The position numbers and the translations under genes are program-made. From Taudactylus pleione (taxonomy: Eukaryota > Chordata > Amphibia > Anura > Myobatrachidae): a DNA stretch of 64,000 nucleotides. The stretch covers positions 310,001-374,000 of the forward strand of contig JAUIMM010001412.1 of NCBI GenBank assembly GCA_031769625.1, read 5' to 3'. Shown here piece after piece: positions 30,086-40,121 of this stretch (its first letter is position 1; each line of letters opens with the position of its first letter). A model generated the notes under the pieces. That model searched no databases and was not told the DNA's origin. It saw only the letters and a program-made list of their open reading frames with translations.

Positions 30086-30141
30086 ACTGTGTATGGGACA
30101 TTAATAGGACATTATATAAATGGGTCTGACCATAGTGTATT
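30086..30141 (+). repeat. 56-bp half-monomer of the satellite (copy of the one at 10807)
   Basis: Identical arrangement to 10807-10862, including the AGGACATTATATAAA variant, and at the same offset (19279) as neighbouring monomers. It was therefore copied with its block rather than formed anew. Confidence 0.85.
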
Positions 30142-32185
30142 ACTGTGTGTGAGGGGAACATGGCCCATTATAGTGCAGATGGGGTGTGTGTACATCACAT
30201 ACTGCTGGGGACAGAACTGTGTATGGGACATTAATAGGACCTTATATAAATAGGTCTGACCATAGTATATTACTGTGTGTGAGGGGAACATGGCCCATTA
30301 TAGTGCAGATGGGGTGTGTGTACATCACATACTGCTGGGGACAGAACTGTGTATAGGACATTAATAGGACCTTATATAAATAGGTCTGACCATAGTGTAT
30401 TACTGTGTGTGAGGGGAACGTGGCCCATCATAGTGCAGATGGGGTGTCTGTACATCACATACTGCTGGGGACAGTACTGAGTATGGGATATTAATAGGAC
30501 CTTATATAAATGGGTCTGACCATAGTGTATTACTGTGTGTAAGGGGAACGTGGCCCATTATAGTGCAGATGGGGTGTGTGTACATCACATACTGCTGGGG
30601 ACAGAACTGTGTATGGGACATTAATAGGACCTTATATAAATGGGTCTGACCATAGCGTATTACTGTGTGTGAGGGGAACATGGCCCATTATAGTGCAGAT
30701 GGGGTGTGTACATCACATACTGTTGGGGATAGAACTGTGTATAGGACATTAATAGGACCTTATATAAATGGGTCTGACCATAGTGTATTACTGTGTGTGA
30801 GGGGAACGTGGCCCATTATAGTGCAGATGGGGTGTGTGTACATCACATACTGCTGGGGACAGTACTGAGTAAGGGACATTAATAGGACCTTATATAAATA
30901 GGTCTGACCATAGTGTATTACTGTGTGTGAGGGGAACGTGGCCCATTATAGTGCAGATGGGGTGTGTGTACATCACATACTGCTGGGGACAGAACTGTGT
31001 ATAGGACATTAATAGGACATTATATAAATGCGTCTGACCATAGTGTATTACTGTGTGTGAGGGGAACGTGGTCCATTATAGTGCAGATAGGGTGTGTACA
31101 TCACATACTGCTGGGGACAGAACTGTGTATGGGACCTTAATAGGACCTTATATAAATGGATCTGAGCATAGTGTATCACTGTGTGTGAGGGGTACGTGGC
31201 CCATTATAGTGCAGATGGGGTGTGTGTATATCACATACTGCTGGGGACAGAACTATGTATGGGACATTAATAGGACCTTATATAAATAGGTCTGACCACA
31301 GTGTATTACTGTGTGTATGAGGAACGTGGCCCATTATAGTGCAGATGGGGTGTGTGTACATCACATACTGCTGGGGACAGAACTATGTATGGGACATTAA
31401 TAGGACCTTATATAAATGGGTCTGACCATAGTATATTACTGTGTGTGAGGGGAACGTGGCCCATTATAGTGCAGATGGGGTGTGTACATCACATACTGCT
31501 GGGGACAGAACTGTGTATGGGACATTAATAGGACCTTATATAAATGGGTCTGACCATAGTATATTACTGTGTGTGACGGGAACGTGGCCCATTATAGTGC
31601 AGATGGGGTGTGTGTACATCACATACTGCTGGGTACAGAACTGTGTATAGGACATTAATAGGATCTTTTATAAATTAGGGGTGTGCACCGGCCACTTTTC
31701 GTGTTTTGTGTTTTGGTTTTGGATCTGGATCTTTCTTCGTGTTTTGGATCTGGATTGGTTTTGCCAAAACCACCCTTCCGTGTTTTGGGTTCTGGGTTTT
31801 GTGTTTTGGATCTGTATTTTTTTAAAAAAAAGCATAAAAACAGCTAAAATCACAGAATTTGTAGGTTTTTCTGCTCCTATGCTATTATTAACCTCAATAA
31901 CCTTAATTTCCACTCATTTCCAGTCTATTCTGAATACCTCACAATAGTGTTTTTATGTCCAAAAGGTTGCACCGAGGTAGCTGGATGACTATGCTAAGCG
32001 ACACGAGTGGGCGGCACAAACACGTGACCCATCTAGGCGTGAAACTGCAGTGGCAGACAGGATGGCATTGAAAAACTAGGCCCCAAACTGTACATAATGC
32101 AAAGAAAAAAAAGAGGTGCAAGATGGAATTGTCCTTGGGCCCTCCCACCCACCCTTATGTTGTATAAACAGGACATGCACACTTT

Positions 32186-32249
32186 AACAAACCAATCATT
32201 TCAGCGCCAGGGTCTGCCACACAACTGTGGCTGAAATGATTGGTTCGTT
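32186..32249. other. Inverted repeat (hairpin), 16-bp perfect stem
   Basis: AACCAATCATTTCAGC at 32190-32205 pairs with GCTGAAATGATTGGTT at 32230-32245. The stem extends about 4 bp further with one mismatch; the loop is 24 nt. It lies inside the hAT element, between the left terminus and the C-terminal transposase piece. Confidence 0.85.
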
Positions 32250-32461
32250 TGGGCCCCCACAAAACAAGCTGGCAATTTATCTGTCCCTGCACAAACTGTC
32301 TCTACGGAGGCAAGATGTCATCCTCATCCTCCTCATCCACCGATTCCTCACCCTCTTCAGTGTGTACATCCTCATCCTCACAGAGTATTAATTCGTCCCT
32401 GCTGGAACCACAGGTCCCTCTGTACGTTCTGGAGGCTGGTCTCCCTGGAAGAGTTGATCAT

Positions 32462-32692
32462 TCATTTTATGAACATCATCTTCTCCACATTCTGTGGAAG
32501 CAACCTCCTACGCCTTTCGCTGACAAGGTTCCCGGCTGCACTAAACACTCTTTCGGAGTACACACTGGAGGGGGGACAACTCAGGTAAAATAGAGCCAGT
32601 TTGTACAGGGACCTCCAAATTGCTTCTTTTTCCTGCCAGTACAGGTACGGACTGTCTGACATGCCTACTTGGATGCTGTCACCGATGTAATC
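32462..32692 (-). pseudogene. hAT transposase, C-terminal dimerisation domain fragment
   Basis: The minus-strand frame contains YWQEKEAIWRSLYKLALFYL, then CPPSSVYSERVFSAAGNLV and SERRRRLLPQNVEKMMFIK before the stop. This is the conserved hAT C-terminal dimerisation domain: the W...L..LA..YL block, the P-S-S-x-x-x-E-R-x-F-S-A-A-G motif, and R..L.P..VE. About 76 residues remain. Upstream in the same frame the sequence becomes the about 138-bp tandem repeat (QRQACVCLLK), so the domain is cut off from the N-terminal fragment 0.7 kb away. The domain itself is well preserved, with no internal stop, in contrast to the missing core. Confidence 0.88.
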
Positions 32693-33420
32693 CTTTAACA
32701 GACAGACGCACGCTTGTCGCTGCTGCTTTGAGGATTCAAGTGCGGCTACAGCCCACACAATTCACAAAGACAGAAAAAAAAAAAGAATATTTTTATTGTT
32801 TGTGGAGCACACTTTGAGGGTTACACCACCCTCTAACAGACAGACGCACGCTTGTCGCTGCTGCTTTGAGGATGCAAGTGCGGCTACAGCCCACACAATT
32901 CACAAAGACAGAAAAAAGAAGAAGAATATTTTTATTGTTTGTGTAGCACACTTTGAGGGTGTCACCACCCTTTAACAGACAGACGCACGCTTGTTGCTGC
33001 TGCTTTAAGGATGCAGGTGCGGCTACAGCCCACACAATTCACAAAGACAGAAAAAAGAAGAATATTTTTATTGTTTGTGTAGCACACTTTGAGGGTGTCA
33101 CCACCCTTTAACAGACAGACGCACGCTTGTCGCTGCTGCTTTGAGGATGCAAGTGCGGCTACATCGCACACAAGTCACAAACACATTAAAAAAATAGTTT
33201 TTTATTTTTTGGAGCACTTTGAGAGTTACACCACCCTTTAACAGACAGACGCACGCTTGTCGCTGCTGCTTTAAGGATGCAGGTGCGGCTACAGCCCACA
33301 CATTTCACAAAGACCGAAAAAAAAAGAACAATATTTTAATTGTTTGTGTAGAACACTTTGAGGGTGTCACCACCCTTTAACAGACAGACGCACGCTTGTC
33401 GCTGCTGCTTTGAGGATGCA
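32693..33420 (+). repeat. Internal tandem repeat of the hAT element, 130-139-bp units
   Basis: The word AACAGACAGACGCACGC starts at about 32697, 32835, 32974, 33110, 33240 and 33379, giving units of 138, 139, 136, 130 and 139 bp. Each unit continues with a GCTGCTGCTTTGAGGATGCA stretch, GTGCGGCTAC, a CACAAAGACAGAAAA stretch and GAGGGTGTCACCACCC. The array sits exactly where the catalytic core of the transposase should be. Confidence 0.9.
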
Positions 33421-33751
33421 GGTGGAATCTAGACGGGATTTGGAACCGAGGACACACTACCTCCATCAATTGTCTAAATCCCACTGCACTAATGTCGGAT
33501 ACCGGACGCACGTCTAACACCAACATAGCAGTCAAGGCCTCAGTTATACGTTTTGCTTCAGGATGACTGCTGTCGTACTTCATCCTCATCGCTAGGGACT
33601 GTTGGAGGGTCAATTGTTTAGTAAAAGTAGTGATGTTCCTACTTCCTCTCTGGGATGATGAACAACTCCCAGCAGCAGCAACAGCACTAGGAGGAAGTGG
33701 TTCTTGATCTTTCCCTATTTTATTTTTATCGGAGAAAGTTTGGTCCTCCAT
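33421..33751 (-). pseudogene. hAT transposase, N-terminal fragment
   Basis: A minus-strand frame starts at 33751 with MEDQTF and runs about 110 residues before entering the internal repeat. The segment EAKRITEALTAMLVLDVRP followed by GFRQLMEVVCPRFQIPSR matches the stretch just after the BED zinc finger of ZBED-like hAT transposases (general pattern: MI-x-D-x-PxS-x-x-x-GF-x-x-L-x-P-x-Y-x-x-PSR). No BED finger is visible upstream; the first about 50 residues are a Ser/Ala-rich linker. The catalytic RNase-H core that should follow is absent: after PSRFHL the frame reads through the about 138-bp tandem repeat (HPQSSSDKRASVC) and stops. It is a broken relic and cannot make a working transposase. 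Confidence 0.75.
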
Positions 33752-33779
33752 TTATGTTATATTGATATATATACGTGCG

Positions 33780-34620
33780 GCTAAAGCGCACACAAACACA
33801 GAAAATATTTTTTTATTTTTGCTGGAGAGTAGTGCACTTTGTGGGTTACACCACCCTTTAAGAAATAAGCCAGCTGGCTCTTTACTTATGGGACACAGGC
33901 GCACGCTTGGCGCTGCTCCTTTGTTGATGCACGTGCAGCCACAGTGCACACAAGTCACAAACACAGAAAATAATTTTTTTTTTGGTTTGGACTGGAGTGT
34001 ACTTTGGGGGTTACAGCACCCTTTAACGGTCAAGCCAGCCGGCCCTTTACTTATGACACAGGCGTACGCTTGGCACTACTTTGTTGATGCACGTGCGGCT
34101 ACTGCGCACACAATTCACAAACACAGAAAATAATTTTTTTTTTGGTTTGGACTGGAGTGTACTTTGGAGGTTACAGCACCCTTTAACGGTCGAGCCAGCC
34201 GGCCCTTTACTTATGACACAGGCGCACGCTTGGCACTACTTTGTTGATGCACGTGCGGCTACTGCGCACACAATTCACAAACACAGAAAATAATTTTTTT
34301 TTTGGTTTGGACTGGAGTGTACTTTCGGGGGTTACAGCACCCTTAACGGTCAAGCCAGCCGGCCCTTTACTTATGACACAGGCGCACGCTTGGCACTACT
34401 TTGTTGATGCACGTGCGGCTACTGCGCACACAATTCACAAACACAGAAAATAATTTTTTTTTTGGTTTGGACTGGAGTGTACTTTCGGGGGTTACAGCAC
34501 CCTTAACGGTCAAGCCAGCCGGCCCTTTACTTATGACACAGGCGCACGCTTGGCACTACTTTGTTGATGCACGTGCGGCTACTGCGCACACAATTCACAA
34601 ACACAGAAAATATATTATTT
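33780..34620 (+). repeat. Second internal tandem repeat of the hAT element, 160-bp units
   Basis: Units repeat at 160 bp (GGCGCACGCTTGGC at about 34223, 34383 and 34543; slightly diverged at about 34063 and 33901). Words shared with the 138-bp array in the same order (GCACGCTTG, TTGATGCACGTGCGGCTAC, ACAATTCACAAACACAG, GGGTTACA-CACCCTT) show that both arrays grew from one ancestral unit. The last three units are almost identical. Confidence 0.9.
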
Positions 34621-34649
34621 TTTTAGCACTTGGGGGGAGCACCCCTGAT

Positions 34650-34900
34650 GGACAGAGCACCCCCTGGACAACACTACAGCACCCCTTTAGGACTGGGACA
34701 CTGCACAGGACTTTGGAGTGGACACAGCCCCTATGGAGAACTGACTGCACAACACAGTCCAGCCAGCCCCTATGGACTTTGAAGTAGTGGACACAGCCCC
34801 TATTAACAACAGCAGCACAGCACTTCACAGCCAGCCCCTATGGACTTTGAAGTAGTGGACAACAGCAGCACTACACTACACTACACTACACAGCCCTAAC
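34650..34900 (+). repeat. Degenerate short repeats (CAGCCCCTAT / TGGACTTTGAAGTAGTGG)
   Basis: CAGCCCCTAT and TGGACTTTGAAGTAGTGGAC recur several times, followed by a short ACTAC tract (about 34870-34890). It is a low-complexity filler between the 160-bp array and the right hAT terminus. No gene is visible in it. Confidence 0.7.
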
Positions 34901-35127
34901 TCCCACCCTCCCTCTTCACTGTCCACAGCCGAGTGAGAAAATGGCGCCGACGCGGGTACCTTATATAGGATCCAAAACCCGCGAGACTCGGAAGGCGGGA
35001 TGATGACGTTTTGCCTCGATTTCAGATCCGAGTCAGGCGGGAAAAGTCGAGCCTGATTCGGATCGGACTCGGATCGGGGGGGCTCGGGGGGGTTCGGATT
35101 TCAGAAATCCGAACCCGCTCACCCCTA

Positions 35128-38100
35128 GTCTGATAGTACCAATGCCGGGGTGTTATGTATCACTATTATTCCCCGTATATAGTCTGATAGTACCAATGCC
35201 GGGGTGTTATGTATCACTATTATTCCCCGTATATAGTCTGATAGTACCAGAGCCGGGGTGTTATATACCGCTATTATTCCCCGTATATAGTCTGATAGTA
35301 CCAGTGCCGGGGTGTTATATATCACTATTATTGCCCGTATATAGTCTGATAGTACCAGTGCCGGGGTGTTATGTATCACTATTATTCCCCGCATATAGCC
35401 TGATAGTACCAGTGCCGGGGTGTTATGTATCACTATTATTCCCTGTATATAGTCTGATAGTACCAGTGCCGGGGTGTTATATATCACTATTATTCCCTGT
35501 ATATAGCCTGATAGTACCAGTGCCGGGGTGTTATGTATCGCTATTATTCCCTGTATATAGCCTGATAGTACCAGTGCCGGGGTGTTATGTATCACTATTA
35601 TTCCCCGTATATAGTCTGATAGTACCAGTGCCGGGGTGTTATATATCACTATTATTCCCCGTATATAGTCTGATAGTACCAGTGCCGGGGTGTTATATAT
35701 CACTATTATTCCCCGTATATAGTCTGATAGTACCAGTGCCGGGGTGTTATATATCACTATTATTCCCTGTATATAGTCTGTTAGTACCAGTGCCGGGGTG
35801 TTATGTATCACTATTATTCCCTGTATATAGTCTGATAGTACCAGTGCCGGGGTGTTATATATCGCTATTATTCCCCGTATACAGTCTGTTAGTACCAGTG
35901 CCGGGGTGTTATATATCACTATTATTCCCCGTATATAGTCTGATAGTACCAGTGCCGGGGTGTTACATATCACTATTATTCCCCGTATATAGTCTGATAG
36001 TACCAGTGCCGGGGTGTTATATATCACTATTATTCCCCATACATAGTCTGATTGTACCAGTGCCGGGGTGTTATGTATCACTATTATTCCCCGTATATAG
36101 TCTGATAGCACCAGTGCTGGGGTGTTGTATATCACTATTATTCCCCATATATAGTCTGATAGTACCAGTGCCGGGGTGTTATATATCACTATTATTCCCC
36201 ATATATAGTCTGATAGTACCAGTGCCGGGGTTTTATGTATCACTATTATTCCCTGTATATAGTCTGATAGTACCAGTGCCGGGGTGTTATATATCACTAT
36301 TATTCTCCGTACATAGTCTGATTGTACCAGTGCCAGGGTGTTATGTATCACTATTATTCCCCGTATATAGTCTGATAGCACCAGTGCTGGGGTGTTATAT
36401 ATCACTATTATTCCCCGTATATAGTCTGATAGTACCAGTGCTGGGGTGTTATATATCACTATTATTCCCCGTATATAGTCTGATAGTAAAAGTGCCGGTG
36501 TGTTATGTATCACTATTATTCCCCGTATATAGCCTGATAGTACCAGAGCCGGGGTGTTATATATCACTATTATTCCCTGTATACAGTCTGATAGTACCAG
36601 TGCCGGGGTGTTATATATCACTATTATTCCCCGTATATAGTCTGATAGTACCAGTGTCGGGGTGTTATATATATCGCTATTATTCCCTGTATATAGTCTG
36701 ATAGTACCAGTGCAGGGGTGTTATGTATCACTATTATTCCCTGTATATAGTCTGATAGTACCAGTGCTGGGGTGTTATATATCACTATTATTCCCCGTAT
36801 ATAGTCTGATAGTACCTGTGCCGGGGTGTTATATATCGCTATTATTCCCCGTATATAGTCTGTTAGTACCAGTGCCGGGGTGTTATGTATCACTATTATT
36901 CCCCGTATATAGTCTGATAGTACCAGTGCCGGGGTGTTATATATCACTATTATTCCCCGTATATAGTCTGATAGTACCAGTGCCGGGGTGTTATATACCG
37001 CTATTATTCCCCGTATATAGTCTGATAGTACCAGTGCCGGGGTGTTATGTATCACTATTATTCCCTGTATACAGTCTGATAGTACCAGTGCCGGGGTGTT
37101 ATATACCGCTATTATTCCCCGTATATAGTCTGTTAGTACCAGTGCCGGGGTGTTATATCTCACTATTATTACCTGTATATAGTCTGATAGTACCAGTGCC
37201 GGGGTGTTATATATCACTATTATTCCCCGTATATAGTCTGATAGTACCAGTGCCGGGGTGTTATATATCACTATTATTCCCTGTATATAGTCTGATAGTA
37301 CCAGTGCCGGGGTGTTATATATCGCTATTTTTCCCCGTATATAGTCTGATAGTACCAGTGCCGGGGTGTTATATACCGCTATTATTCCCCGTATATAGTC
37401 TGATAGTACCAGTGCCGGGGTGTTATGTATCACTATTATTCCCCGTATATAGTCTGATATTACCAGTGCCGGGGTGTTATATATCACTATTATTCCCCAT
37501 ATATAGTCTGTTAGTACCAGTGCCGGGGTGTTATATATCACTATTATTCCCAGTATACACTCTGATATTACCAGTGCCGGGGTGTTATGTATCACTATTA
37601 TTCCCCGTATATAGTCTGATAGTACCAGTGCCGGGGTGTTATATATCGCTATTATTCCCTGTATATAGTCTGATAGTACCAGTGCCGGGGTGTTATATAT
37701 CACTATTATTCCCTGTATATAGTCTGATATTTCCAGTGTTGGGGTGTTATATACCCTATTATTCCCCGTATATAGTCTGATAGTACCAGTGCCGGGGTGT
37801 TATATATCACTATTATTCTCCGTATATAGTCTGATAGTACCAGTGCCGGGGTGTTATGTATCACTATTATTCTCTGTATATATTCTGATAGTACCAGTGC
37901 CGGGGTGTTATATATCACTATTATTCCCTGTATACAGTCTGATAGTACCAGTGCCGGGGTGTTATATATCGCTATTATTCCCTGTATATAGTCTGATAGT
38001 ACCAGTGCCGGGGTGTTATATATCACTATTATTCCCCGTATATAGTCTGATAGTACCAGTGCCGGGGTGTTATGTGTCACTATTATTCCCTGTATACAGT

Positions 38101-38640
38101 CTGATATTACCAGTGCCGGGGTGTTATATATCACTATTATTCCCTGTATATAGTCTGATAGTACCAGTGCCGGGGTGTTATATATCGCTATTATTCCCTG
38201 TATATAGTCTGTTAGTACCAGTGCCGGGGTGTTATATATCGCTATTATTCCCTGTATATAGCCTGTTAGTACCAGTGCCGGGGTGTTATGTATCGCTATT
38301 ATTCCCTGTATACAGTCTGATAGTACCAGTGCCGGGGTGTTATGTATCACTATTATTCCCCGTATATAGTCTGATTGTACCAGTGCCGGGGTGTTATGTA
38401 TCACTATTATTCCCCGTATATAGTCTGTTAGTACCAGTGCCGGGGTGTTATATATCACTATTATTCCCCGTATATAGTCTGATAGTACCAGTGCCGGGGT
38501 GTTATGTATCGCTATTATTCCCCGTATATAGTCTGATTGTACCAGTGCCGGGGTGTTATGTATCACTATTATTCCCCGTATATAGTCTGATAGTACCAGT
38601 GCCGGGGTGTTATGTATCACTATTATTCCCAGTATATAGT
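35128..38640 (+). repeat. 54-bp satellite array, about 65 units
   Basis: The unit begins GTCTGATAGTACCAGTGCC, continues GGGGTGTTATATATCAC and ends TATTATTCCCCGTATATA; it repeats at 54 bp. Because 54 is a multiple of 3, reading frames stay open for hundreds of codons on both strands (18-residue repeats such as VPVPGCYISLLFPVYSLI on plus and IYNTPALVLSDYIRGIIV on minus). The only frame breaks are near 36665 and 37755. Three CpG sites per unit (GCCGGGG, CCCCGTA, ATCGCTA) are often TpG or CpA. I treat it as non-coding satellite. Confidence 0.95.
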
Positions 38641-38720
38641 TCCAGCTTCTCAACCCCTTTCTGTTGGCTGGTAATTGATTGTGATTCCTTTAATAGCTCC
38701 TAAAAGCATGTGGTGCAGTC
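38641..38720. other. Short unique spacer between two arrays
   Basis: About 80 bp of non-repetitive sequence (from TCCAGCTTCTCAACCCC onward) separates the 54-bp satellite from the GCTGT array. Nothing recognisable. Confidence 0.6.
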
Positions 38721-39334
38721 TGGCTGTAGGAGTAATGGCTGCTGTAGGCTATGCTGTGCTGCAGGCTGTGATGTGCTGTGCTGTGCTGTAAGCTATGGTG
38801 TGCTGTAGGCTATGCTGTAGGGTGTAGGCTGTGCTGTGCTGTAGGTAATGCTGTGCTGTGCTGTGCTGTAGGCTGTGATGTGCTGTGCTGTGCTGTAAGC
38901 TATGGTGTGCTGTAGGCTATGCTGTAGGGTGTAGGCTGTGCTGTGCTGTAGGTAATGCTGTGCTGTGCTGTGCTGTAGGTAATGCTGTGCTGTGCTGTGC
39001 TGTAGGTAATGCTGTGCTGTGCTGTGCTGCAGGCTGTGATGTGCTGTGCTGTAAGCTATGGTGTGCTGTAGGCTATGCTGTAGGGTGTAGGCTGTGCTGT
39101 GCTGTAGGTAATGCTGTGCTGTGCTGTGCTGTAGGTAATGCTGTGCTGTGCTGTGCTGTAGGTAATGCTGTGCTGTGCTGTAGGCTATGCTGTGCTGTGG
39201 GCTATGCTGTGCTGTGGGCTATGCTGTGCTGTGCTGTGGGCTATGCTGTGCTGTGCTGTAAGCTATGCTGTGCTGTGCTATAGTCTATGCTGTGCTGTGC
39301 TGTAGGCTATGCTGTGCTATAGGATATGCTGTGT
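38721..39334 (+). repeat. GCTGT-rich array, left part
   Basis: Mixture of the pentamer CTGTG and the phrase CTGTAGGCTATG, with a locally repeated block of about 160 bp (CTGTAGGGTGTAGGCTGTG and its context at about 38810, 38925 and 39080). The Cys-rich open frame it encodes is a by-product of the repeat. Confidence 0.93.
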
Positions 39335-39954
39335 CAGGGCCGGACTGGCCGTCTGGCAGTTCTGGCAATGCCAGAAGGGCTGATGCCAAGATGGGCCAGT
39401 CCAGCTGCTGACTTTCCCGGTGAGTATATCTCCCTCCACACCACACAGAAAAATCTCCCCCAAAATGGCCGCGGCCACATAGTGCAAATGTTAAAAATGG
39501 CAGAGGTGGGCTCTAGTGTCTGTAAATCATGGTCAACTGGAGACGGAGCTACTGCTCCTCTGCGCTCTGGACATGATCACATGTGCCCCCTCCCGCAATC
39601 ACAAGAGGACCCCCCACGGTGCCCACCCCATCACAACAGCCACCTCCTGACACGGGTGCCCCCATTCCCCCATGGGTGCCGCCCCCCCTGATCACACCAG
39701 CGCTTCCCCATTATCACAGGAGCATCAACCTGCAGGTAGGTGCTGAGGCTGGAACCCCCTTGCAAGTGCTTAGTTATGTGTATATATAGATATATATAGA
39801 GAAACACAGCTGATCTGGCACTCCTGATTGAAGCAATAAGTTAGACCTGCTCACGGTGCCCTCCTAGCAAGGGTCAGAGCCCCCGAGATATAAGAACACA
39901 TAGAGGCAGCACTCTGACACTTTCAAATGGAATGTGAAGAGCAATACTTTAATC

Positions 39955-39993
39955 CATCAACGTTTCGGGACCTCCCGTCCCTTCCTCAGGATG
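39955..39993 (-). ncRNA. Hammerhead-ribozyme-like core, minus strand
   Basis: Read on the minus strand: stem I strand CATC, core CTGAGGA (fits CUGANGA), stem II GGGAC(C)...GGTCCC, core GAAA, then CGTT and the closing stem I strand GATG. The self-complementary ACGT after GAA could form the very short stem III typical of minimal, dimer-acting hammerheads. One extra A lies between CTGAGGA and stem II, which departs from the canonical fold. Hammerheads of this minimal type are known from Penelope-like retroelements; cleavage activity here is unproven. Confidence 0.5.
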
Positions 39994-40022
39994 TACAGTA
40001 CAGAATGACCTACTGTACTGTA

Positions 40023-40061
40023 CATCCTGAGGAAGGGACTGGAGGTCCCGAAACGTTGATG
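40023..40061 (+). ncRNA. Hammerhead-ribozyme-like core, plus strand (mirror copy)
   Basis: The reverse-complement partner of the minus-strand copy: CATC, CTGAGGA, GGGAC, loop, GGTCCC, GAAAC, GTT, GATG. The stem I strands CATC/GATG pair, and stem II pairs GGGAC with GTCCC. It differs from the other copy by one loop base (TGGA versus GGGA). It has the same extra A before stem II. Because the two copies are inverted, a transcript of the whole palindrome would fold on itself and probably mask both cores. Confidence 0.5.
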
Positions 40062-40119
40062 GATTAAAGTATTGCTCTTCACATTCCATTTGAAAGTGTC
40101 AGAGTGCTGCCTCTATGTG

Positions 40120-40121
40120 TT

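Larger units (their letters stand above)
1..31675 (+). repeat. 130-bp satellite array, about 243 head-to-tail monomers
   Basis: One uninterrupted tandem array. Landmarks such as ACATCACATACTGCTGGGG recur every 130 bp, or every 128 bp where the GTGTGTGTAC stretch has lost one GT. Each monomer contains the palindrome TTATATAA flanked by short arms GACC/GGTC and normally a single CpG (GAACGTGG), which is often GAACATGG. All monomers have the same orientation. Short open frames of 60-110 codons recur once per monomer, but 130 is not a multiple of 3 and every frame soon stops, so I regard the array as non-coding. No CENP-B-box-like motif was noticed. The left edge lies outside the window; the right edge is the hAT terminus at 31676. 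The length and block structure resemble pericentromeric or heterochromatic satellite DNA, but location cannot be told from sequence. Confidence 0.97.
31676..35127 (-). mobile_element. hAT-type DNA transposon, internally deleted and filled with tandem repeats
   Basis: The left end reads TAGGGGTGTGC and the right end, read inward on the other strand, TAGGGGTGAGC, giving short terminal inverted repeats typical of hAT elements. Subterminal DNA is rich in repeated short words (TTTTGGATCTGGAT on the left; CGGATCGG and TTTCAGAAATCCGAA on the right). Two pieces of a hAT transposase lie on the minus strand. The expected 8-bp target-site duplication is absent: the left flank is TTATAAAT and the right flank GTCTGATA. 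The left neighbour is the 130-bp satellite and the right neighbour the 54-bp satellite, so the ends may come from two insertions joined by recombination. Family assignment rests on the termini and the C-terminal dimerisation domain. Confidence 0.85.

Noticed and set aside
227..31650. Over 100 short open frames (60-110 codons, e.g. those starting MCTSHTAGD) across the satellite
   Set aside because: They are the same monomer read again and again; the 130-bp period shifts frame each time and all stop within one or two monomers.
1..31675. CRISPR-like array of regularly spaced repeats
   Set aside because: Units are contiguous 130-bp monomers without distinct spacers, in a genome with introns and eukaryotic transposons.
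1..31675. TTATATAA in every monomer as a TATA-box promoter array
   Set aside because: Periodic by repetition; no other promoter element or downstream transcript unit is visible.
32240..32593. Ser-rich plus-strand frame of 117 codons
   Set aside because: Antisense to the conserved hAT dimerisation domain; low-complexity serine run; no support.
35142..38703. Long open frames of 300-520 codons on both strands
   Set aside because: Direct result of a 54-bp unit without stops; peptide is an 18-residue repeat with no known domain, open on both strands equally.
38885..39283. Cys-rich 132-codon frame resembling a keratin-associated or metallothionein-like protein
   Set aside because: Simple translation of the GCTGT/CTGTAGGCTATG array.
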